A DNA stretch of 64,000 nt from Bacillus_BA songklensis. Its GTDB lineage: Bacteria; Bacillota; Bacilli; Bacillales; Bacillaceae_H. The notes under the pieces were generated by a model that had not been told where the DNA came from, ran no database searches, and was given only the letters and a program-made list of their open reading frames with translations. The DNA is taken from NCBI RefSeq assembly GCF_042649685.1, contig NZ_JBHRZT010000072.1:1-64000 (forward strand), read 5' to 3'. Below, in pieces: positions 1 to 8,368 of this stretch (position 1 is its first letter; each line of letters starts with the position of its first letter). The position numbers and the translations under genes were made by a program.

Positions 1-155
1 GACCCATCATGAAAATCCAGCAAAATCAGAGGATTCCGTGACGGGTCCTTTCAGTAAAGATCAATTTTTATCATTAATTCGAGACTTATGGGACACCCTC
101 GTGCAATGAACCGTCATTAAAAATCCAAGAAAATCACGGATTTCAGTGACGGTTC
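1..155. repeat. Pair of related hairpin repeats
   Basis: Two ~48-bp units occur at 1-47 and 108-155. Each is an imperfect palindrome with outer arms GACCCATCA/TGACGGGTC (1-9 with 39-47) and GAACCGTCA/TGACGGTTC (108-116 with 147-155), and inner arms AATCC/GGATT. The outer arms differ between units by paired changes (CCC/GGG against ACC/GGT), so the stem is preserved while the sequence drifts. This is the look of an REP/bcr-like structured intergenic repeat. No T-run follows, so neither is an obvious terminator. Confidence 0.6.
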
Positions 156-230
156 ATCGCAGAAAAAATAAATGATTGTCCTTCCCCGAAGGCTTATAAA
201 AGTTGCCGCAGGGACGTGGAGCTTTTCTTG

Positions 231-1070
231 TTATTTTGCAAATACGTGATTGCCGATTGTTTTCACTACGTTACGAGTACGAATCCAATCATCTGTTGCA
301 ATTTCCGGGTTATAAAAATAAATGCAATCATTTAAGCGATCTTTTCTTGTTAGTGCTTCATCTACTGCTCGTTTCGCCTCATCTGATGCCGGCTTATTAA
401 TTTCACCATTTTGAACAGGTGAAAACGCATAGGCGCCGCCTACCACTTGGTTAATCACATCTGTAACTGTATCCGGGAATTGAGGAGAATCAACTCGATT
501 TAATACGACAGTCGCAACTGCTACTTTCCCTTTATATGGTTCGCCTTTTGCCTCCGCTTCTACTAAGCGGGCAAATAAGTCTTTCTCTTTATTTGAAATA
601 GATACGGCTGGTTTTGCCGGTTCTTTTTCCGCTGGTTTCATTGCCGGTTTAGTTGATTGTACTGCCAATACTTTCGTTTCCGGAGGAGTTTGAATTGCCG
701 GTTTGGATGATTGTACTGCCAATACTTTCGTTTCCGGAGGAGTTTGAATTGCCGGTTTGGATGATTGTGCTGCTAAAACTTTCGCTTTATGAGGGATTTC
801 GATGGCTGGTTTTAATAATTGTACGGCCAATACTTTCGTTTTATCCGGAATTGGCAACATTGCTTCTATATAAGTCCAATCATCAAGAAGATTATTTTCT
901 TGTTTTATATGATCAATGGTTATACCATATTGTTGTCCAAATTTCTGAAAGTTATCACCTTTGAAAACTTGATATTCGGTATGAGCCTCGGCCGTACTAC
1001 TTTGTAGACCTATAAATGTAAATGCGGCTGCACAAGCTACAATGAATGATTTCATGTATGTGTTTTTCAT
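231..1070 (-). CDS. LysM and SleB/CwlJ-type cell-wall hydrolase
   Basis: Predicted exported peptidoglycan hydrolase of 279 aa, resembling the Bacillus SleB/YkvT group that degrades spore cortex or wall peptidoglycan. I start it at ATG 1068-1070, where AGGAGG lies 8 nt upstream, rather than at the longer upstream start. Residues 1-29 form a signal peptide ending AEA. A LysM-like module follows (about 30-73), then a Pro/Ala/Lys linker built of near-identical 18-aa repeats (motif PETKVLAVQSSKPAIQTP), then a C-terminal Hydrolase_2 domain (about 160-279) beginning VEAEAKGEPYKGKVAVATVVLNR, whose second glutamate region is the presumed catalytic part. The domain calls are by eye. Monocistronic, transcribed away from the oxidase gene; a spore role is inferred from family. 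Confidence 0.85.
   Translation of the reverse strand: MKNTYMKSFIVACAAAFTFIGLQSSTAEAHTEYQVFKGDNFQKFGQQYGITIDHIKQENNLLDDWTYIEAMLPIPDKTKVLAVQLLKPAIEIPHKAKVLAAQSSKPAIQTPPETKVLAVQSSKPAIQTPPETKVLAVQSTKPAMKPAEKEPAKPAVSISNKEKDLFARLVEAEAKGEPYKGKVAVATVVLNRVDSPQFPDTVTDVINQVVGGAYAFSPVQNGEINKPASDEAKRAVDEALTRKDRLNDCIYFYNPEIATDDWIRTRNVVKTIGNHVFAK
660..821 (-). repeat. 54-bp minisatellite inside the hydrolase linker
   Basis: Two identical 54-bp units (660-713 and 714-767) are followed by a diverged third (768-821) and a partial fourth. Unit length is a multiple of three, so copy number can change without a frameshift. The repeat encodes the flexible linker between the LysM and catalytic domains. Confidence 0.85.
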
Positions 1071-1187
1071 GGATGCTACCTCCTGAAAATCCTTATGATT
1101 TAACTCTAGCATAGGCTCGTACTCATTTCACCGAACGATTCAGTTACATTTCTTTTAGTTTGATGAACAACATTACAGGTATGAGAC

Positions 1188-1222
1188 GAATATGACATTA
1201 TTCCTATGTAAATGTCATATTC
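1188..1222. promoter_or_regulatory. 12-bp perfect inverted repeat
   Basis: GAATATGACATT (1188-1199) and AATGTCATATTC (1211-1222) are perfect inverted repeats separated by 11 nt, in the divergent region between the wall hydrolase and the oxidase. No T-run follows, so an operator is more likely than a terminator. The cognate factor is unknown. Confidence 0.5.
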
Positions 1223-1346
1223 CATCCAGCATTTATGAATAACAGGTATATATTACCGTGATATTTTCAGCTTTTTAGAGAGTTTTGTTTTCTTAAAGTA
1301 ATAAAGTGAAGTTTTAAATTAGTGAGAGTGTGACTGATGACGAGTT

Positions 1347-1440
1347 GAACCAATTGGGCTGGTACGTACAGGCAATTGGTTTCATCTTTCGTGATGTTGA
1401 AATGTCCTGCTCGCTGTCAGGGATAACGAAAGAAGATGAA
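1347..1440 (+). promoter_or_regulatory. Structured leader upstream of the oxidase gene
   Basis: Two adjacent stems: AACCAATTG/CAATTGGTT (1348-1356 with 1373-1381), then TTCATCTTTCGT (1381-1392) with 1426-1440, a 12-bp stem with a 2-nt bulge enclosing a smaller TCCTG/CAGGGA stem. They lie about 75 nt before the oxidase start. I do not recognise a known riboswitch class; it may be a cis-regulatory RNA or simply stable UTR structure. The rest of 1071-1512 shows no gene. Confidence 0.4.
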
Positions 1441-1512
1441 GTGGGGGAGTGTTCATGCCCGGAACTTGATAAAATATGTAATGGAAGAATTAAAACGTAA
1501 AGGGTGTTTTGC

Positions 1513-2640
1513 ATGCAAACGTACATTGTAGTTGGAGCTGGAATTCTTGGGGCGTCTACCGCTTATCACCTCGCAAAGGCAGGAGCGAATGTTACATTGG
1601 TTGATCGCCAAGATGTGGGACAAGCCACTGATGCAGCAGCGGGGATTGTCTGCCCCTGGCTCTCGCAACGCCGTAATCAAGCCTGGTACGCATTAGCAAA
1701 AGGCGGGGCCAGATACTATGCTGATTTGATTAAGCAATTGGAAGAGGATGGTGAAACGGATACAGGCTATAAACGAGTAGGCGTCATAAGTCTCCATACA
1801 GATGATGGAAAACTGGATAAGATGGAGGAAAGGGCGCATAAACGCCGTGAGGACGCTCCGGAAATTGGCGACATTACTCGCCTATCGCCGGCCGAAACGA
1901 AAATCTTATTTCCGCCTTTGTCAGAACAATATGGTTCTGTCCATATAAGCGGAGCGGCTCGTGTGAATGGAAGGGCTCTCCGTCAATCTCTTGTAAATGC
2001 TGCCAGAAAACATGGAGCTGCCATTCTTCAAGGAGATGCGGCCTTAGTCTATCAAGGCAATCAAGTCATGGGTGTTAAGGTAGAGGGGAGGACGTTACGA
2101 TCTGATCTGGTGATTATAACAGCAGGTGCCTGGGCAAACGAGCTATTGCAGCCGCTGGGCATCAGTTTTTTAGTGACATATCAAAAAGCGCAAATCGTTC
2201 ATCTCCACCTGCCAGACACGGATACTGGCAGCTGGCCGGTTGTGATGCCGCCAAACGACCAGTACATTCTCGCATTTGAAGACGGCCGGGTGGTGGCAGG
2301 GGCCACACATGAAAATGAGACCGGATTCGACTGCCGGGTGACAGCGGGAGGAATGCATGAAATTTTTGATAAAGCGTTGTCAGTTGCTCCGGGTCTGGCG
2401 AATGGCACGGTGCTTGAAACAAGGGTAGGATTTAGACCGTTCACGCCGGGTTTTCTTCCTGTAATCGGCGCATTGCCAGGCTATGAAGGGGTGTTAATTG
2501 CCAATGGACTAGGTGCTTCAGGGTTAACGGTTGGACCTTACCTGGGTTCTGAACTTGCAAAGCTTGCTCTGGGCAAACCCACGGAAATTGACCTTGGTCA
2601 CTATGATGTAGCCGGGGCACTTGAACGGTCAAATAATTAA
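1513..2640 (+). CDS. FAD-dependent amino-acid oxidoreductase (DadA/DAO family)
   Basis: 375-aa flavoprotein of the DAO superfamily (glycine oxidase, D-amino-acid dehydrogenase, sarcosine oxidase relatives) that would oxidatively deaminate or demethylate a small amino acid in the cytoplasm. The N-terminus carries the dinucleotide-binding fold VVGAGILGASTAYHLAKAG (GxGxxG) ending in the acidic VDR; a C-terminal RPFTPGFLPVIGALPG plus ANGLGASGLTVGP segment is the second FAD-binding region typical of the family. ATG 1513 has AAAGGGTG 5-12 nt upstream; GTG 1504 is in frame but less well placed. It sits alone; the substrate cannot be read from sequence. A glycine riboswitch and transporter lie 0.5 kb downstream, which weakly suggests glycine-like substrates. 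Confidence 0.85.
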   Translation: MQTYIVVGAGILGASTAYHLAKAGANVTLVDRQDVGQATDAAAGIVCPWLSQRRNQAWYALAKGGARYYADLIKQLEEDGETDTGYKRVGVISLHTDDGKLDKMEERAHKRREDAPEIGDITRLSPAETKILFPPLSEQYGSVHISGAARVNGRALRQSLVNAARKHGAAILQGDAALVYQGNQVMGVKVEGRTLRSDLVIITAGAWANELLQPLGISFLVTYQKAQIVHLHLPDTDTGSWPVVMPPNDQYILAFEDGRVVAGATHENETGFDCRVTAGGMHEIFDKALSVAPGLANGTVLETRVGFRPFTPGFLPVIGALPGYEGVLIANGLGASGLTVGPYLGSELAKLALGKPTEIDLGHYDVAGALERSNN

Positions 2641-2785
2641 CATAATAAAACAATGAAGAATAAAGCCATTGCCAGGCGCTGAAAGAGGAACAGAGGTGTT
2701 GGGGAAAAGGAGGTCAAGATTAATCGGTGTGAAGCTTATCATAACATAAATAGTTTATAAATTAGCTTCTTTTTTACCGTGAATT

Positions 2786-2844
2786 TATTTAAAAAGAGGA
2801 TGACTCCATAGGTATGTCTTTTTATGCCTCTAGAGTCATCCTCT
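2786..2844 (-). terminator. Terminator of the small minus-strand gene
   Basis: AGAGGATGACTC (2795-2806) pairs with GAGTCATCCTCT (2833-2844); read on the minus strand the stem is followed by TTTTT. It begins 5 nt after the stop of the 49-aa gene. Confidence 0.8.
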
Positions 2845-2848
2845 TCTA

Positions 2849-2998
2849 CTAGCGCTTATTTCGTGATTTATCTTCATCATAATGTCGTTGTGGGACCATA
2901 TGAGAAATTGCATCATTTACAACGGCTGTTGCTTTTCTCGCATTATGCTCCTCATCTTTTGCATTCTGTTCAATTACTTCCGGTTTATGTTCGGGCAC
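2849..2998 (-). CDS. Small charged hypothetical protein (49 aa)
   Basis: A GTG-start reading frame with an excellent AAGGAGG 8 nt upstream, encoding 49 hydrophilic residues (begins MPEHKPEVIEQNAKDEEHN, ends RHYDEDKSRNKR). It stops at TAG and is followed at once by a strong intrinsic terminator. The start, RBS and terminator together make a convincing gene too short for routine ORF listing. No membrane segment or known motif; it resembles in character the small acidic/basic Bacillus sporulation-era proteins, but I cannot assign it. Confidence 0.7.
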   Translation of the reverse strand: MPEHKPEVIEQNAKDEEHNARKATAVVNDAISHMVPQRHYDEDKSRNKR

Positions 2999-3165
2999 TT
3001 CCAGAACCTCCTTATATTAAGATGATTTTTCTATATACATATATTTGGTTAAACCATTCAAAAAATGTAAGGAAATTCTTAGGGGAGGCATGAGGTTCCC
3101 AACCCATTTTGTAAGATGCTCATAAAAATGAATATTCAAAAAATAATGTTTTAGCATCCTGAGTC

Positions 3166-3194
3166 TTGACTTATTCTTTACAAGTGACTATAAT
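3166..3194 (+). promoter_or_regulatory. SigA-type promoter of the glycine riboswitch transcript
   Basis: TTGACT (3166-3171), 17-bp spacer, TATAAT (3189-3194). It lies about 35 nt before the first aptamer. Confidence 0.8.
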
Positions 3195-3230
3195 TGCATT
3201 TGTTAATTTCATAACATTCGGATGAACCAT

Positions 3231-3445
3231 ACAGGAGAAGATCAACCGATCTACCGATGGGGCAAAAAGCTGGTCGGACAGCTTTGAAACTCTCAGGTCT
3301 TGGATACAAGTAGAACTGCATGGGGACGAATCTCTGGAGAGACTCCCTCCTGTCGCCAAACGACACGGAGGAAACAGGGCACCGAAGGAGCAAATCCGTT
3401 GGTACAACGAACGGATAATCTCTCAGGTAAAAGGACAGAGACAAG
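3231..3445 (+). ncRNA. Tandem glycine riboswitch
   Basis: Two successive glycine aptamers. Aptamer 1 (about 3231-3322) holds ACCGATGGGGCAA and AAACTCTCAGGT; aptamer 2 (about 3329-3445) holds TCTCTGGAGAG, CACCGAAGGAGCAAA and the hallmark ATCTCTCAGGTAAAAGGACAG. The short linker is typical of the tandem glycine class. It is followed by two intrinsic terminators and then by the symporter gene, so it acts at transcription. Whether glycine turns expression on (as for gcv operons) or off (as reported for some transporter-linked copies) cannot be read directly. Confidence 0.92.
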
Positions 3446-3455
3446 CGACAGAAAA

Positions 3456-3482
3456 GACCGATCCCGAATCGGTTTATTTTTC
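3456..3482 (+). terminator. Riboswitch expression-platform hairpin
   Basis: ACCGAT/ATCGGT stem with a short loop, followed by TTATTTTT, 10 nt after aptamer 2. A short stem, so possibly the switchable element. Confidence 0.55.
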
Positions 3483-3502
3483 TATCCCTTGTATCTCCAG
3501 AG

Positions 3503-3539
3503 ACCATTTCATTTGAATGAAATGGTTTTTTATTTTTTC
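3503..3539 (+). terminator. Strong intrinsic terminator in the leader
   Basis: ACCATTTCATT and AATGAAATGGT form a near-perfect stem followed by TTTTTTATTTTTT, ending about 12 nt before the symporter start. Read-through must therefore be regulated. Confidence 0.85.
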
Positions 3540-3550
3540 TTTCATAGAGA

Positions 3551-4924
3551 ATGGAGATGGAGACAGTGAGTCAAGTATTAGAAGTAATTAACCATTATGT
3601 ATGGGGGCTTCCTACCTTGATCCTTCTTGTAGGAACAGGGATCCTCCTTACAGTGCGCCTGCGGGGCCTACAATTTTCAAAACTTTGGTATGCCCATAAG
3701 CTGGCGTTTGGAAAATCGGAGGATCATTCCTCAGCCGGAGATATTAGCCACTTTCAGGCACTGATGACCGCCATGGCGGCCACCATTGGAATGGGGAACA
3801 TAGCCGGGGTTGCAACGGCAGTGTCCATCGGGGGACCTGGTGCGGTATTTTGGATGTGGATTACCGCCCTTTTCGGAATGGCAACAAAATATTCAGAGGC
3901 CATTCTCGCGGTAAAATATCGAGTCAATGGTGCAAACGGAGAATACTCCGGCGGTCCGATGTATTATCTGGAACGCGGCTTAGGGAAAAAATGGCTGGCT
4001 GTGCTATTTGCCATTTTTGGTGCAACCGCCTCTTTTGGAATCGGAAATATGGTACAGTCCAATTCGGTTGCCGAGGCAATGAGAATTAACTTTTCCGTAT
4101 CTCCAATCGTTAGCGGTATTTTGATGGCTGTTTTTATTGCGATTGTGATTCTGGGAGGGGTTAAAAAAATCGGGAAAGTCACCGGGTATTTCGTTCCGGT
4201 AAAAGCCTTCTTTTATATCATTGCTGGACTAATTATTATCTTTTATCATATTGATCAAGTTCCAACAGCATTTTCGCTTATTTTTTCGGGTGCATTTAAC
4301 GGTACCGCGGCTGCCGGCGGCTTTGTTGGAGCGACAGTTGCATCCGCCATCCAAATCGGTGTGGCGCGAGGTGTGTTTGCAAACGAAGCTGGATTAGGAA
4401 GCGCACCGATTGCAGCTGCAGCGGCCAAAACCGACTCTCCGGCCAAACAAGCGCTTGTATCCATGACAGGAACGTTCCTTGATACATTTGTCGTATGTAC
4501 CATTACCGGTCTAGTATTGATTACGACAGGAGCGTGGCAATCTGGAAAAACAGGTGTAGAAGCGACGACACTCGCTTTCCAATCCGTATTCGGTAGCACA
4601 GGAAGTATGGTTCTTGGTATCGCTATTATTTTGTTTGCCTATTCAACGATTCTCGGCTGGTCGTATTATGGAGAAAAATGTGTAGAGTACCTATTCGGCC
4701 GGAATGCTGTTCGGTACTACCGCTACATTTTTGTCGGAATGGTTGCAGTCGGCGCCAATTTAAAACTTGGGCTGGTCTGGACATTTTCTGACATCGCAAA
4801 CGGCTTGATGGCGATTCCCAACCTAATCGGCCTAATCGGCCTAAGCGGCGTAGTCGTCGCAGAAACAAACCGCTTCCTGCAAGCAAAAAAATCACCGGAT
4901 TCCCACGAGCAAATCGCAAGTTAA
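3551..4924 (+). CDS. Alanine/glycine:cation symporter (AGCS family)
   Basis: 457-aa integral membrane sodium (or proton)-coupled importer for alanine or glycine. About ten hydrophobic segments are visible, with family hallmarks GDISHFQALMTAMAATIGMGN near residue 65, GVARGVFANEAGLGSAPIAAA near residue 275 and GWSYYGEKC near residue 375. ATG 3551 is used; ATG 3557 and GTG 3566 (the latter giving the usual short N-terminus, with GGAG 9 nt upstream) are alternatives. The glycine riboswitch points to glycine as a substrate. Confidence 0.92.
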   Translation: MEMETVSQVLEVINHYVWGLPTLILLVGTGILLTVRLRGLQFSKLWYAHKLAFGKSEDHSSAGDISHFQALMTAMAATIGMGNIAGVATAVSIGGPGAVFWMWITALFGMATKYSEAILAVKYRVNGANGEYSGGPMYYLERGLGKKWLAVLFAIFGATASFGIGNMVQSNSVAEAMRINFSVSPIVSGILMAVFIAIVILGGVKKIGKVTGYFVPVKAFFYIIAGLIIIFYHIDQVPTAFSLIFSGAFNGTAAAGGFVGATVASAIQIGVARGVFANEAGLGSAPIAAAAAKTDSPAKQALVSMTGTFLDTFVVCTITGLVLITTGAWQSGKTGVEATTLAFQSVFGSTGSMVLGIAIILFAYSTILGWSYYGEKCVEYLFGRNAVRYYRYIFVGMVAVGANLKLGLVWTFSDIANGLMAIPNLIGLIGLSGVVVAETNRFLQAKKSPDSHEQIAS

Positions 4925-4935
4925 CCTAATGAAAG

Positions 4936-4975
4936 AGGCTGTAGAATGATTATGATCCCACTCTACAGCCTTTTC
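4936..4975 (+). terminator. Terminator after the symporter
   Basis: AGGCTGTAGA (4936-4945) pairs with TCTACAGCCT (4962-4971), followed by TTTT. Confidence 0.85.
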
Positions 4976-5043
4976 TTTCACATCTCATCTCTATATGAGG
5001 CACCTACACATATTTATCAAGCTAAATCAAAAATGTGTCCTTA

Positions 5044-5925
5044 CTATGTTTTAGATGGAATTACCAATATTTTGGAACCACTCGCATGACAGTATTGGCT
5101 GCTGTTGTTCGGATAAAGTACATCAAGAAATTTGTAATCGTTTCTTCCTTGCCGAAGAAAAAGTGGATAAATTGATTCATTTCTATAGATACCTACAATA
5201 TTGATCATCAGTTTTTCAAATGAACTCGGGCTTAACTCTCCTATTTTTGCAGGTGGAAATGCAGTAGTTGGTGTAATATAAAAGTCATAGGTTTCATGGA
5301 AGGACTCCATCGAATATGCGGCTTTGTCCCACTCCCTGATACTGAGTATAAATTCTTCGGCTGAGGTTGCTTTACCAAGAAGACCTAACATCCAGGTTGT
5401 TGGTTCCACATCATTAAACATTGCTTTCCGTCCAAGTACTTCTTCCAATGATGATAAGGTTGCAGCCACCTCACCAAAATACATCGTTAAATAACTTTTA
5501 GCGATTTTATTCCCATCCACAGGTGCATCCCTTTCTTCAACGATATGTCCCATTGATTCTAGTATTCTTGCTGTCTTCATAACAGCATTCTTACATTCTG
5601 GATGAACCGTGGTTCCTATTGGAGATGTAACCGAAAAGGCAATTCTGAGTTGTTTTTCATTAGGTGTCTGAGCCATCTGCAAATAGTTCCCATGGAAAGG
5701 AGGAGCCAGATAAGCAGCTGCTTTTTCAAATGTATGTAACTCATCTAACATTGCCGCACTATCTCTCACAGACCTTGTGAGGACATAATCAACGCAAGCA
5801 CCTTGCCAACTTCTTCCGTATTTTGGTCCCACAGGTGTTCTGCCTCTTGTTGGCTTTAGAGCAAATAAGCCGCAATAAGCGGCAGGAATCCGAATGGATC
5901 CTCCTCCATGTAAGGAATACCCGAC
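5044..5925 (-). pseudogene. Amidase, truncated at both ends
   Basis: Remnant of an amidase-signature hydrolase (6-aminohexanoate-cyclic-dimer hydrolase-like). The same frame upstream of the apparent ATG start (5832) still encodes the amidase signature HGGGSIRIPAAYCGLFALKP, running back to an in-frame TGA near 5928, so the first ~150-200 residues with the catalytic Lys are gone. The middle (RIAFSVTSPIGTTVHPECKNAV, ITPTTAFPPAKIGE) is good amidase sequence. After KLMINIVG the protein stops resembling the family, so the C-terminal ~90 residues are replaced by unrelated sequence. Unlikely to be active. Confidence 0.8.
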
Positions 5926-5981
5926 ATGTTCTCACCTCTTTATTACAGTGAAAATAGAACTTCCACCGATATTTTCTCTAC

Positions 5982-6284
5982 TTATTCAACAATCATGATA
6001 ATAGGCGGATGATATAGGTATTCCATTAGATTTTTTCCGTCATCTTCGGCAGCTCGTCCTTCTGGGCTTGCCAATGCTTGATGTAGTGTATCCATGTTTT
6101 CAAACCCGAGTTCAGTCATTAAGTAAAGGTTTAAGCTGGTATTTTGTGACTGAATGACTCGTTGTATCGATTCACTCTTAATATGCGGAATCTTCTTTCC
6201 AAGAGGAACATGAACATCGAAGTAATGCTTTTCAAATCCCTCTTTGTCCTTTGGTTGTTCATAAAGAATAATAATTTTAGCCAA
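5982..6284 (-). CDS. EthD family protein
   Basis: 100-aa protein of the EthD (dimeric alpha-beta barrel) type, as in the ETBE-degradation accessory protein. Recognisable features are the N-terminal beta strand IIILYEQPKD, the FEKHYFDVHVPLGKKIP motif and a C-terminal strand. Start is TTG 6282-6284 with AGGGGG upstream. It lies just upstream of, and co-oriented with, the amidase remnant, suggesting a former small catabolic operon. Biochemical role unknown. Confidence 0.75.
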   Translation of the reverse strand: MAKIIILYEQPKDKEGFEKHYFDVHVPLGKKIPHIKSESIQRVIQSQNTSLNLYLMTELGFENMDTLHQALASPEGRAAEDDGKNLMEYLYHPPIIMIVE

Positions 6285-6592
6285 TAGACGATACCCCCTA
6301 TGTCAAATTATTCTATTGTATTCTATCGTTTTTTGAGGTATTCCTATTGATAGAAAACTCTACATGGTCTTTCACTTGCTTTATTGAATTTTCTTCAAGC
6401 AGCTCTTTATTGACAAAGAGACGAAACATAACTCGCACGAACCTCCAACAGAACCTTTTGTATAGAAAATCCACACTGAAGTTTGAACAGAGCCTTTTAT
6501 AGATAAAGCAGACTGACTTAAAATTGTCTAAATATATTTAAGCATAGGGCTAAGAAAATCTAGTTGTACGGTTGTGTTGAGTTTCCAAATAT

Positions 6593-6609
6593 TACATACT
6601 AGGTATGTA
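6593..6609. promoter_or_regulatory. Candidate operator before the TerB operon
   Basis: TACATAC TAG GTATGTA: perfect 7-bp arms with a 3-nt spacer, about 80 nt before the TTG start of the TerB-N/C gene. The remaining ~400 nt between the EthD gene and this operon hold no other gene. Confidence 0.4.
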
Positions 6610-6691
6610 CTATTATAAAAATGTGTTGGAGAGCATTCCATTCCCAGGCTTCAATTGAGATTATATGTACTAAGTAAGGAGAGAAAAAATA

Positions 6692-8365
6692 TTGTTCTTT
6701 CGTAAATTTTTTGGATTAGATAAAAAGAAACCGAAACCGCGGGCTCAAGAAGAAGCAAAAAAGAGAACGATTCCGTTAAAACCCGCTTTTTATAATGAGG
6801 AAGAGGTTATACTGGATGAATTTAAGCATCTCCGGACACCACAGAAAATTTTACATTTAGTGCAGGAAGTAACCAAGCCGTCACAGAAACGAAATTATGG
6901 TAACTATGAAATAAATTACAGCTACAATACATCCGCAAAAGAATTTGTTAAAGCATCATTGGCAAATAGAAATCGTACGCATCCAAAATGCCGCATGCCT
7001 CCCTTTCAACAGTATTATTCCACTTTTTCCGATATGAATAAGGAACAACAAAATTGGTACTTTTATTGGAGAGAAAGGGTGCTAAATGGTGAATATTTAA
7101 GCACAGATTTAAGCTACATTTACGTGTTTGTATATGAATTAATTAATTATTCGTTTAATCCAAAAGCGTCGTTTAATGTGAGTATGTTGGCGAGACTCTA
7201 TGAAGCGTACAAGGAACAACATCATAGTAAGAGGTTTGAATGGTTAATCGGTGATTTGCTTTATGAGTTAGGAGAAAATGAATTAGCGGAAAAATGGAGT
7301 CCGTATACACCCCAAATTCCGCCCCTTTATAAACAGCTAAAAGAAAAGGAAAATGATCTAGCTAGAATCTCTATTACATACTGGAAAGGTTATTTGCAAG
7401 CCAACAGAGATACGAAGTTTTATTCTGAAAATAAGAATAAAGTCTATAAAACCTTCAAGGATTGCATTCACTTACTCGAAGAACATAGAAAAAAAGAGAC
7501 AGGAAAACGACTCATTAATTTGTATTTTGAAACAAAAGATGAGCAGCATCACCGGTATTTATTAACCGGAATGGTTTCATTAAGGGATTACCATGGGAAC
7601 TATGTCACATTAGATGTTCAAAATATTCATCCAACCCCATTTATCTATAAAGACGTGTCCGCTTTTTTTAGATTAGCAGAGAACGTAACAAGGCTCCTAA
7701 ATGGTGAAAAACGTCAATTGCAGATTGAAGAGGGTCTCTTCCCAGATGGTTTAAAGGAAGAAATGGTGGAATATATGTCAAAACCAAAAGAAAAAACTCG
7801 CTTCAAAACGGTTAAGAAAAAGGAAAAGGAAGAAAGCGGAAGTGCTATTCCTCCTAAACCTGAAAAACATCCAAGAGTAATCATTGAATTTGATGATGAA
7901 AGAATTAAAGCGCTGTCCCAACAAAGCGATGAATTGGTACAAGAAGTAGAAAATAGGGCATCAGAATACGAAAATGAAGATAAGTTCATTGAGGTTGGGA
8001 ATGATGAAGAGAAAGAGAAGAAACAAGAAAAAACGGCGACTACCGTATCTAATCCCACTCCAAGTGGATTAGATCACTTTTTTAGTAGCGGAGGAGAAAT
8101 TGACGAAGAAGAAATACAAGAGTTTGTTGGCCAGCTAGGTGAGGTTGAAAAAGAATTTTTAAAACAGTTCAATGAACTGGAATGGTCAAAAGCTGAGGCG
8201 GTCCATTTCTTGAAATCGAAGGGGAAGATGCCGGGTGTATTTTTAAGCGAAATGAATGAAAAAGCCCAAGAAATATTAGAAGATAATCTCATCCAAGATG
8301 AGGGAGAAAACCTTGTTATTTATGAAGAATTTGAATCGATTATCACGATGGTAAAGGAGAGGTAG
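6692..8365 (+). CDS. TerB-N/TerB-C domain protein
   Basis: 557-aa cytoplasmic protein, first of three tightly linked genes. A basic N-terminus (residues 1-30) precedes a TerB-N region (about 60-200) with the characteristic FQQYYSTFSDMNKEQQNWYFYWR and GEYLSTDLSYIYVFVYELIN. A charged, low-complexity segment (about 375-455) leads to a TerB-C region (about 465-557: WSKAEAVHFLKSKGKMPGVF ... INDN-like NEKAQEILEDNLI). No TerB metal-binding core domain is evident between them. TTG start with AAGGAG 11 nt upstream. The next gene begins 3 nt after its stop. From comparative genomics I recall that TerB-N/C proteins sit beside DUF2791 ATPases and SF2 helicases and are predicted to process DNA; function here is inference. 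Confidence 0.8.
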   Translation: MFFRKFFGLDKKKPKPRAQEEAKKRTIPLKPAFYNEEEVILDEFKHLRTPQKILHLVQEVTKPSQKRNYGNYEINYSYNTSAKEFVKASLANRNRTHPKCRMPPFQQYYSTFSDMNKEQQNWYFYWRERVLNGEYLSTDLSYIYVFVYELINYSFNPKASFNVSMLARLYEAYKEQHHSKRFEWLIGDLLYELGENELAEKWSPYTPQIPPLYKQLKEKENDLARISITYWKGYLQANRDTKFYSENKNKVYKTFKDCIHLLEEHRKKETGKRLINLYFETKDEQHHRYLLTGMVSLRDYHGNYVTLDVQNIHPTPFIYKDVSAFFRLAENVTRLLNGEKRQLQIEEGLFPDGLKEEMVEYMSKPKEKTRFKTVKKKEKEESGSAIPPKPEKHPRVIIEFDDERIKALSQQSDELVQEVENRASEYENEDKFIEVGNDEEKEKKQEKTATTVSNPTPSGLDHFFSSGGEIDEEEIQEFVGQLGEVEKEFLKQFNELEWSKAEAVHFLKSKGKMPGVFLSEMNEKAQEILEDNLIQDEGENLVIYEEFESIITMVKER

Positions 8366-8368
8366 TGC

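Noticed and set aside
653..1007. Plus-strand frames opposite the hydrolase linker
   Set aside because: Antisense shadows of the repetitive coding region.
1320..1400. Hammerhead-like CTGATGA core near 1332
   Set aside because: The required GAAA segment after stem II and a matching stem III are not present in the right places.
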